NCBI RefSeq assembly: GCF_004210375.1
Contig: NC_134833.1
Location: 24,246,063-24,310,062 of the forward strand
Length of the DNA stretch: 64,000 bases
DNA from: Tachypleus tridentatus
Taxonomy: Eukaryota; Arthropoda; Merostomata; Xiphosura; Limulidae
Reading direction: 5' to 3'
In this document: piece by piece, positions 50,301 to 62,300 of the stretch
Layout of the letters: each line of letters starts with the position of its first letter
Numbering within the stretch: the stretch's first letter is position 1
Translations under genes and position numbers: made by a program
The notes under the pieces: model-generated
What the model was told of the DNA's origin: nothing
Seen by the model: the letters and a program-made list of their open reading frames with translations, nothing else
The model's database searches: none

Positions 50301-53300
50301 GAAAATTCAACCACGTAGGTTCAATCCAGCCATTTATGTATTATTGAACTTTCGAATTTCTTTATAGATGTACAGTAACAGTTATTTGTATAACAGTGTA
50401 GTGTGTTAAAAATTTTTGTAGGCCATAATAATAGAACACATAGTGTGAATAGGCTGGAAAGTAGGTACTTCTGTAGTTATAAAGTCGGTGACAAATTTCT
50501 TGTGATGTCCAAAATAAATCTTAATTGCTTTGCAGGATAAATAAAAAATTAGATGAGCCACAATATAAGAAAAATAATGCCCTAATGTAATTTTTCAGAG
50601 TGTTTTGTTGTTTATATATACACATTATACACAGGTTACAGTGTTGTTATTTACATGTTATACACAGGTTACACTGTAGTTTTTTGCACATTGTACACAG
50701 GTTATACTGTGGTATTTTACACATTATTCACAGCTTTACACTGTTGGGTTTTACACATTATACAGCTTTACACTGTTGGGTTTTACACATTATACACATC
50801 TTTACACTGTGGTGTTTTACACATTATTCACAGCTTACACTGTTGGGTTTTACACATTATACACAGCTTTACACTGTTGGGTTTTACACAGCTTACACTG
50901 TGGGGTTTTACACATTATACACAGCTTACACTGTTGGATTTTACACATTATTCACAGCTTACACTGTTGGATTTTACACATTATTCACAGCTTACACTGT
51001 GGGGTTTTACACATTATTCACAGCTTTACATTGTGGTATTTTACACATTATTCACAGCTTACACTGTTGGGTTTTACACATTATTCACAGCTTACACTGT
51101 TGGGTTTTACACATTATACACATCTTTACACTTGGGTTTTACACATTATTCACAGCTTACACTGTTGGGTTTTACACATTATACACATCTTTACACTTGG
51201 GTTTTTACACATTATACGCATCTTTACACTGTGGTGTTTTACACATTATTCACAGCTTTACACTCTTGGGTTTTACACATTATACACATCTTTACACTGT
51301 TGGGTTTTACACATTATACACATCTTTACACTGTTGGGTTTTACACATTATGCACAGCTTTACACTCTTGGGTTTTACACATTATACACATCTTTACACT
51401 GTTGGGTTTTACACATTATACACATCTTTACACTGTTGGGTTTTACACATTATACACATCTTTACACTGTTGGGTTTTACACATTATGCACAGCTTACGC
51501 TGTTGGGTTTTACACATTATTCACAGCTTACACTGTTGGATTTTACACATTATTCACAGCTTACACTGTTGGATTTTACACATTATTCACAGCTTACACT
51601 GTTGGATTTTACACATTATTCACAGCTTACACTGTTGGGTTTTACACATTATTCACAGCTTACACTGTTGGGTTTTACACATTATTCACAGCTTACACTG
51701 TTGGGTTTTACACATTATTCACAGCTTACACTGTTGGGTTTTACACATTATACACAGCTTACACTGTTGGGTTTTACACATTATACACAGCTTTACGTTG
51801 TGGTGTTTTACACATTATACACATCTTTACACTGTTGGGTTTTACACATTATACACATCTTTACACTGTTGGGTTTTACACATCATACACATCTTTACAC
51901 TGTTGGGTTTTACACATTATTCACAGCTTACGCTGTTGGGTTTTACACATTATGCACAGCTTACGCTGTTGGATTTTACACATTATACACAGGTTACGCT
52001 GTTGGGTTTTACACATTATGCACAGCTTACACTGTTGATATCATATAGTACTTTATTTAAAAACAATTTACTTCAGAACAAATTTTAAATATACTAAATC
52101 TCTAAATATTTTTGGCAAACTTTATAATTAAATTATGTGCCTAGATTAAGGAACAACTGTGTATTTCCGTATCAGTTCTGTTCCATCAGTGTTGTTATTA
52201 AATAGACAAGAAGACAGTGGGTTTGGTAAATTGGTTACATTTCTTTTTTGGGCTCATAATTATCCTGATATCTGTGGAGGTGACAAAACCCTAACTAGAA
52301 AAATTGGTCATAAAAGTTAATTAGTAATAGTTAATAATTTGTGTAAATGAAATGCAGTTACTAAATTTGTAACAAAGTATCTATGTCTTTCAGTAAATTA
52401 AAATACCTTCTTCTCTTCACCACAGTTGTAATCCATATCAAATTAATGTACTATAACAAGCAATCATGTACGTCTGGTATCAGAAGTGGTGTGACTAACT
52501 TTTGTACGTCTGGTATCAGAAGTGGTGTAACTAACTTTTGTACGTCTGGTATCAGAAGTGGTGTGACTAACTTTTGTAAGTGTGGTATCAGAAGTGGTGT
52601 GACTAACTTTTGTACGTCTGGTATCAGAAGTGGTGTGACTAACTTTTGTACGTCTGGTATCAGAAGTGGTGTAACTAACTTTTGTACGTCTGGTATCAGA
52701 AGTGGTGTGACTAACTTTTGTAAGTGTGGTATCAGAAGTGGTGTGACTAACTTTTGTACGTCTGGTATCAGAAGTGGTGTGACTAACTTTTGTAAGTGTG
52801 GTATCAGAAGTGGTGTGACTAACTTTTGTAAGTGTGGTATCAGAAGTGGTGTGACTAACTTTTGTAAGTGTGGTATCAGAAGTGGTGTGACTAACTTTTG
52901 TAAGTGTGGTATCAGAAGTGGTGTGACTAACTTTTGTAAGTGTGGTATCAGAAGTGGTGTGACTAACTTTTGTACGTCTGGTATCAGAAGTGGTGTAACT
53001 AACTTTGTAACGTCTGGTATCAGAAGTGGTGTGACTAACTTTGTAAGTGTGGTATCAGAAGTGGTGTGACTAACTTTGTAACGCCTGGTATCAGAAGTGG
53101 TGTGACTAACTTTGTAAGTGTGGTATCAGAAGTGGTGTGACTAACTTTGTAAGTGTGGTATCAGAAGTGGTGTGACTAACTTTTGTAAGTGTGGTATCAG
53201 AAGTGGTGTGACTAACTTTTGTAAGTGTGGTATCAGAAGTGGTGTGACTAACTTTGGTTTTTCATAAAGTAAATGTTATGCTACAAAAACTTGGAAAGGC

Positions 53301-56300
53301 GTTTTTGAGACTTCATTTGTCGTCATACCTATTTTGATAATTCATAAACATACAAATAATGAAACCACTGGTTAGTAACTGAAGAGAATTCATACAAGAA
53401 ACACTATTTATAGCTGAGGATTTGGGGCAAGTGGAGCTGTATGCTTCAGTTGTGTTAATATATGATTTTCCTTCGAAGATATTAGTGGGCAATTGATGTG
53501 CTTACTGTACAGTTTAAGTTCCTTTACTTATTGGCTGAAAGGTGTTATATTTACTGCTATAATATAGCATAAAATAAATGAAACTGAGGAAACTTTTCAA
53601 TATGTGGTGTTATAAGTCCAGCAGCCCTCTGAATGGTCATAACTAAACTATGTAAATAGCTGGTTTGAAATGTATCATCTGAATTAACTTATTTTCCAAT
53701 TTTTAATTTTTCCAGTTTTAAAATTGTTTTTTATATGTGTAGTTTGGCTTATAGTTATGTTCTGTGAAAATAATATCCAATATTGTATATTGTTATTTGA
53801 ATATCACTTTTAAGTAATATCTAATTAAGTCTAAAGAGTATATGTTTTGGTGTATTTTTGTATCAGGTAGTGACATTCGCAGTTGTGGTGTCCCAGTGGT
53901 TTGTATAGTGGTGGAAGGAGGACTGAACACTATCCGAACAGTTCTGGAATGTGTGACAGACACTCCACCTGTACCAGTTGTTATCTGTGATGGTAGCGGC
54001 CGTGCTGCAGACCTCTTGGCCTTTACCCACAAATATGTTCAAGAATCCGAGTAAGTTAATTTGATCTTTATTTTATGGTTTTGTTTCAGTAGAAAAATGA
54101 TTATATCTTACTAAATATGTAAATACTGTTTTACACTTTCAATAATCTTACTGGAAAGTAATTTTAATTTTCTTATCAAAGTTTTCATCTTCAGTAAAGG
54201 TCAGTACAGATTTGTGACTGTTTTAGAAAATCTGTCTAAAGGGCAAAGAACAAACATAAAGTTTTTATTGAAACAGAATCTGTCTGTTTTTAAACAACAT
54301 ATTTCAACTAAATTATTATTTTTATATAAATATTCTTAGCTGTATGGGTAGTAGTAACTTAAGTATTGTGGTAGCACTGTAACAGGATTCAACTAACATG
54401 AACAGTACTCTTTAAGTATAATATTAGAAGATCGTGAATTCTAGTCTTAAGACCACATGATTACTTGTTTCTTTTAGTGTAGCAGGTGCAGAATATCTGG
54501 TCAGTACTATTGAGAAGACATTTCATTTAGAAAGGGAGAAAGCTGAAAAGTTATATGGAGAAATGGTGGAATGTGTCAGACGACGAGACTTGGTAAGTAT
54601 TTGATCTACTATACATGTAAAAACTGCTGGTATGGGTAGAGAGATGGTGGAATGTGTCAGATGATGAGACTTGGTAAGTATTTGATCTACTATACATGTA
54701 AAAACTGCTGGTATGGGTAGAGAGATGGTGGAATGTGTCAGACGACGAGACTTGGTAAGTATTTGATCTACTATACATGTAAAACTGCTGGTATGGGTAG
54801 AGAGATGGTGGAATGTGTCATATGACAAGACTTGGTAAACATTTGATCTACTATACATGTAAAACTGCTGGTATGGGTAGAGAGATGGTGGAATGTGTCA
54901 TATGACAAGACTTGGTAAACATTTGATCTACTATACATGTAAAAACTGCTGGTATGGGTAGAGAGATGGTGGAATGTGTCAGATGATGAGACTTGGTAAG
55001 TATTTGATCTACTATACATGTAAAAAACTGCTGGTATGGGTAGAGAGATGGTGGAATGTGTCAGATGACAAGACTTGGTAAGTATTTGATCTACTATACA
55101 TGTAAAAACTGCTGGTATGGGTAGAGAGATGGTGGAATGTGTCATATGACAAGACTTGGTAAACATTTGATCTACTATACATGTAAAAACTGCTGGTATG
55201 GGTAGAGAGATGGTGGAATGTGTCATATGACAAGACTTGGTAAACATTTGATCTACTATACATGTAAAAACTGCTGGTATGGGTAGAGAGATGGTGGAAT
55301 GTGTCATATGACAAGACTTGGTAAGCATTTGATCTACTATACATGTAAAAACTGCTGGTATGAGTAGAGAGATGGTGGAATGTGTCATATGACAAGACTT
55401 GGTAAGCATTTGATCTACTATACATGTAAAACTGCTGGTATGGGTAGAGAGATGGTGGAATGTGTCATATGACAAGACTTGGTAAGTATTTGATCTACTT
55501 TACATGTAAAACTGCTGGTATGGGTAGAGAGATGGTGGAATGTGTCATATGACAAGACTTGGTAAGTATTTGATCTACTATACATGTAAAACTGCTGGTA
55601 TGGGTAGAGAGATAGTGGAATGTGTCATATGACAAGACTTGGTAAGTATTTGATCTACTATACATGTAAAACTGCTGGTATGGGTAGAGAGATGGTGGAA
55701 TGTGTCAGATGATGAGACTTGGTAAGCATTTGATCTACTTTACATGTAAAACTGCTGGTATGGGTAGAGAGATGGTGGAATGTGTCAGATGACAAGACTT
55801 GGTAAGCATTTGATCTACTATACATGTAAAACTGCTGGTATGGGTAGAGAGATGGTGGAATGTGTCATATGACAAGACTTGGTAAGTATTTGATCTACTT
55901 TACATGTAAAACTGCTGGTATGGGTAGAGAGATGGTGGAATGTGTCATATGACAAGACTTGGTAAGTATTTGATCTACTATACATGTAAAAACTGCTGGT
56001 ATGGGTAGAGAGATGGTGGAATGTGTCAGATGACAAGACTTGGTAAGCATTTGATCTACTTTACATGTAAAACTGCTGGTATGGGTAGAGAGATGGTGGA
56101 ATGTGTCAGATGATGAGACTTGGTAAGTATTTGATCTACTATACATGTAAAACTGCTGGTATGGGTAGAGAGATGGTGGAATGTGTCAGATGATGAGACT
56201 TGGTAAGCATTTGATCTACTATACATGTAAAACTGCTGGTATGGGTAGAGAGATGGTGGAATGTGTCATATGACAAGACTTGGTAAACATTTGATCTACT

Positions 56301-59300
56301 ATACATGTAAAACTGCTGGTATGGGTAGAGAGATGGTGGAATGTGTCATATGACAAGACTTGGTAAGCATTTGATCTACTATACATGTAAAAAACTGCTG
56401 GTATGGGTAGAGATGGTGGAATGTGTCATATGACAAGACTTGGTAAACATTTGATCTACTATACATGTAAAAACTGCTGGTATGGGTAGAGAGATGGTGG
56501 AATGTGTCATATGACAAGACTTGGTAAGTATTTGATCTACTATACATGTAAAAAACTGCTGGTATGGGTAGAGAGATGGTGGAATGTGTCATATGACAAG
56601 ACTTGGTAAGTATTTGATCTACTATACATGTAAAACTGCTGGTATGGGTAGAGAGATGGTGGAATGTGTCATATGACAAGACTTGGTAAGCATTTGATCT
56701 ACTATACATGTAAAACTGCTGGTATGGGTAGAGAGATGGTGGAATGTGTCATATGACAAGACTTGGTAAGCATTTGATCTACTATACATGTAAAACTGCT
56801 GGTATGGGTAGAGATGGTGGAATGTGTCATATGACAAGACTTGGTAAACATTTGATCTACTATACATGTAAAAACTGCTGGTATGGGTAGAGAGATGGTG
56901 GAATGTGTCATATGACAAGACTTGGTAAACATTTGATCTACTATACATGTAAAAACTGCTGGTATGGGTAGAGAGATGGTGGAATGTGTCATATGACAAG
57001 ACTTGGTAAGTATTTGATCTACTATACATGTAAAACTGCTGGTATGGGTAGAGAGATGGTGGAATGTGTCATATGACAAGACTTGGTAAGCATTTGATCT
57101 ACTATACATGTAAAACTGCTGGTATGGGTAGAGAGATGGTGGAATGTGTCAGATGATGAGACTTGGTAAGCATTTGATCTACTTTACATGTAAAAACTGC
57201 TGGTATGGGTAGAGAGATGGTGGAATGTGTCAGATGACGAGACTTGGTAAGTATTTGATCTACTATACATGTAAAACTGCTGGTATGGGTAGAGAGATGG
57301 TGGAATGTGTCATATGATGAGACTTGGTAAGTATTTGATCTACTATACATGTAAAAACTGCTGGTATGGGTAGAGAGATGGTGGAATGTGTCATATGACA
57401 AGACTTGGTAAGCATTTGATCTACTATACATGTAAAAACTGCTGGTATGGGTAGAGAGATGGTGGAATGTGTCATATGACAAGACTTGGTAAGCATTTGA
57501 TCTACTATACATGTAAAACTGCTGGTATGGGTAGAGAGATGGTGGAATGTGTCATATGACAAGACTTGGTAAGCATTTGATCTACTATACATGTAAAAAC
57601 TGCTGGTATGGGTAGAGAGATGGTGGAATGTGTCATATGATGAGACTTGGTAAGTATTTGATCTACTTTACATGTAAAAACTGCTGGTATGGGTAGAGAG
57701 ATGGTGGAATGTGTCAGATGATGAGACTTGGTAAGCATTTGATCTACTATACATGTAAAAAACTGCTGGTATGGGTAGAGAGATGGTGGAATGTGTCATA
57801 TGACAAGACTTGGTAAGCATTTGATCTACTATACATGTAAAACTGCTGGTATGGGTAGAGAGATGGTGGAATGTGTCATATGACAAGACTTGGTAAGTAT
57901 TTGATCTACTATACATGTAAAAACTGCTGGTATGGGTAGAGAGATGGTGGAATGTGTCAGATGACAAGACTTGGTAAGCATTTGATCTACTTTACATGTA
58001 AAAACTGCTGGTATGGGTAGAGAGATGGTGGAATGTGTCAGATGATGAGACTTGGTAAGCATTTGATCTACTATACATGTAAAAACTGCTGGTATGGGTA
58101 GAGAGATGGTGGAATGTGTCATATGACAAGACTTGGTAAACATTTGATCTACTATACATGTAAAAACTGCTGGTATGGGTAGAGAGATGGTGGAATGTGT
58201 CATATGACAAGACTTGGTAAGCATTTGATCTACTATACATGTAAAAACTGCTGGTATGGGTAGAGAGATGGTGGAATGTGTTATATGACAAGACTTGGTA
58301 AACATTTGATCTACTATACATGTAAAAACTGCTGGTATGGGTAGAGAGATGGTGGAATGTGTCATATGACAAGACTTGGTAAGTATTTGATCTACTATAC
58401 ATGTAAAAACTGCTGGTATGGGTAGAGAGATGGTGGAATGTGTCATATGACAAGACTTGGTAAGTATTTGATCTACTATACAGGTAAAACTGCTGGTATG
58501 GGTAGAGAGATGGTGGAATGTGTCATATGACAAGACTTGGTAAGCATTTGATCTACTATACATGTAAAACTGCTGGTATGGGTAGAGAGATGGTGGAATG
58601 TGTCATATGACAAGACTTGGTAAGCATTTGATCTACTATACATGTAAAACTGCTGGTATGGGTAGAGAGATGGTGGAATGTGTCATATGACAAGACTTGG
58701 TAAACATTTGATCTACTATACATGTAAAACTGCTGGTATGGGTAGAGAGATGGTGGAATGTGTCATATGACAAGACTTGGTAAGTATTTGATCTACTATA
58801 CATGTAAAAACTGCTGGTATGGGTAGAGAGATGGTGGAATGTGTCATATGACAAGACTTGGTAAGTATTTGATCTACTATACATGTAAAAACTGCTGGTA
58901 TGGGTAGAGAGATGGTGGAATGTGTCATATGACAAGACTTGGTAAGCATTTGATCTACTATACATGTAAAAACTGCTGGTATGGGTAGAGAGATGGTGGA
59001 ATGTGTCATATGACAAGACTTGGTAAGCATTTGATCTACTATACATGTAAAAACTGCTGGTATGGGTAGAGAGATGGTGGAATGTGTCATATGACAAGAC
59101 TTGGTAAGCATTTGATCTACTATACATGTAAAAACTGCTGGTATGGGTAGAGAGATGGTGGAATGTGTCATATGACAAGACTTGGTAAGCATTTGATCTA
59201 CTATACATGTAAAACTGCTGGTATGGGTAGAGAGATGGTGGAATGTGTCATATGACAAGACTTGGTAAGCATTTGATCTACTATACATGTAAAAACTGCT

Positions 59301-62300
59301 GGTATGGGTAGAGAGATGGTGGAATGTGTCAGATGATGAGACTTGGTAAGTATTTGATCTACTATACATGTAAAAACTGCTGGTATGGGTAGAGCGATGG
59401 TGGAATGTGTCATATGACAAGACTTGGTAAGTATTTGATCTACTATACATGTAAAATCTGCTGGTATGGGTAGAGAGATGGTGGAATGTGTCAGATGATG
59501 AGACTTGGTAAGTATTTGATCTACTAATAATTTGTTATTATGTAAATGTTTTTGTTTTGATACAAATAACATGAGATTGTGTTGACCTAGATCACAGTGT
59601 TCAGGAAGGGAGAAGGTCCATATCAGGATTTGGATCAAGCTGTCCTTACAGCTCTTTTGAAAGGTATGACTGAATATTTATTTTATTTTCAAGTTTGGAT
59701 TAAATTACTTTTTATGATCTGTTTTAGTATTTTTTAAAACTTTTTTAATAAGAAGTTTATTTATTCTATTTAAGTATATTAGTTGTATGACACAGTAAAA
59801 TATTTATTCCAAATTGAACAACTTGTTTTGGTGTAGGTCATCACCTACCTCCACCTGATCAACTGAATTTAGCACTGACCTGGAACAGAGTTGACATTGC
59901 ACGGTCTGAGATATTTTTTTATGGTCAAGAGTGGACTGTGAGTTATTGTTTTTGTTTTGTAATTCATTATATGAACACTGCTAAAGTTGTTATACTAAAC
60001 TAAACTGTTTTTATACTTAGGTAGTCCTTGATGTAATTTATTTATATAAAAGCCTTAGCATGCATCCATTTATTGTTTTGTAACCTTCAATAAGATGTCA
60101 TTTGTATGGGATAAAAATGTGTTAATATTTTCCATCCAATTTAGCCTGGATCTTTGGAGACAGCTATGATGGAAGCATTACTATTGGAAAGAGTGGATTT
60201 TGTGAAACTTTTACAAGAAAATGGTGTTAGTATGCAGAAGTTTCTAACAATAAAACGACTGGAGGATATTTATAATTCTGTAAGTATGAATGCAACTAGT
60301 TATTGTACACTTACCAGTTGAAGTAGTTGGTAGATATGATTTGTGCTAGTTAGGTGGTTTCTTCTATCAGAGTAGGGTAAGATCTGTTTTTAAGTTTTTT
60401 CCTCTCTTTTCATAATTATGATATTAAATATCACTAATTCCATTAGTGCTGTTTATTTTTGGTCACTTGAAATTCTTTTATTCATGTTTTTATTTTGTTT
60501 TATTCAGAAATGTGGGCCAGGAAATACCCTACGGTACCTTGTTCAAGACATACGAAAAGTAAGACTTACTAAACTTTTGATTCAGTATGTGAATTTTTTT
60601 AGGATGTTTAGGATTTACTTAATCTTTTCTATGTTGTGAAACGTGGACATTCTGTTTATCTGGTAAATGAATGCTGTCCAAGACGACATGGATTGTGTGT
60701 TTGTTCTGTGGAATGTTTCATTTTGAAAGACTTTCACTGTCAGTATACTTTACATATAATGTAGAGTAAGACCAAAATTGATAAAAGTTGTTCAGTAATT
60801 AATGAGTTAATTGTAAACAAATGTTTTATCTGTACACGTGAAAATAATTGAACGTGTTATTGTATAGAAACAGTTCCTTGTTTTATTGAGTTAAAATATT
60901 AAGAATGCATTTGGCTTGGAACATAAAGGATACCTTATTTTATTTTAGTTTTTTAAAATGTTTATTTGTAAAATATGCAAAAATAATATTAATGTACACT
61001 ATATTGGTCTGTTTTTGAGAAAATATTACAAGGATATCTACATACATAACAGTGGTTTCAAACCTGTTACGTACATAACTGTAGGAGGAAGTGAAACCCT
61101 TTGAAAGTACCCATACCTCAAAATTGGAGATTGGTATTCATGAGTTACCAAAATTTTACAGTAGCCAGTACTCAATGTTTACATGTTATTTACTTATCCT
61201 GAAATGATTTATCATTATTTACCTTTATATTAATATAAATCATTCATATTATTTTAAAACAACTTATGTACAGGGTACATCTATGACCCAAAGATCTCGC
61301 TGGGGGTATATGTGCCATAAGAAGGTTGGAGACTGATATGTGCTGTTATTTTTAAACATATGCCACAGAAGTATTAATATAGACTGAATGTGTTTTGTTT
61401 CAGGAGTAGGCCTCAAAATATTGCAATACGCTATGTTTTTTTGGAGGTTGACAGAAGCTTATTACTGTCCACTGTTTTTTTTTTTTTTTTTACAGAATAT
61501 GCCACATGGATATCGATATACACTATACGATATTGGCTTAGTCATAGAAAAATTGATGGGTGGTGCATACCGTTCATCTTACTGTCGCAAGAAGTTTCGA
61601 CAATTGTATCACAACGTGATGAAAAGGATTGCATTTAATGAGAGGATGAAAAAAGTTGCAACAGTAAGAATAAACAGAATAATTCAATGTAATATTTATT
61701 GTACAAATATATTGAATAACATATTCTAAAAGTGTGAAGTTAACTGTAGAAACCAGAAAGTATTCAACAGTTTAATCCATAAGTTGAACTACCATTGAAT
61801 GTTTTCGACTCTGAAACTTAATATTCTGAGACTTTATACAAATGATTGGTTTGTGTAAAGTGTATGTAACTTTGTATATAAATATTTTGAGTAAGAATAG
61901 GAAACATTACAAGGTGGGACTGTGTTTTTTAAATATAGCTTGGTTATATTTTAAATTCATTCTTTACCATATGATTGGTAACTGTTGGTTTTATTGGTTT
62001 AGCTTGGTTATATTTTAAATTTATTCTTTATCTTGTGATTGGTAACTGTTGGTTTTATTGGTTTAGCTTGGTTATATTTTAAATTCATTCTTTATCTTGT
62101 GATTGGTAACTGTTGGTTTTATTGGTTTAGCTTGGTTATATTTTAAATTCATTCTTTACCATGTGATTGGTAACTGTTGGTTTTATTGGTTTAGCTTGGT
62201 TATATTTTAAATTCATTCTTTACCATGTGATTGGTAACTGTTGGTTTTATTGGTTTAGCTTGGTTATATTTTAGATTCATTCTTTACCATGTGATTGGTA

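Noticed and set aside
50600..52088. Three overlapping plus-strand frames of 420-482 codons
   Set aside because: They run in all three frames of a 33-34-bp tandem repeat inside TRPM intron 6.
52383..53069. 228-codon frame with [12 protein letters not shown] repeats
   Set aside because: Translation of a 36-bp minisatellite in a TRPM intron; no acceptor/donor pair making it an exon.
54523..59638. Many minus-strand frames ([20 protein letters not shown] repeats)
   Set aside because: Antisense readings of the exon 8 array.
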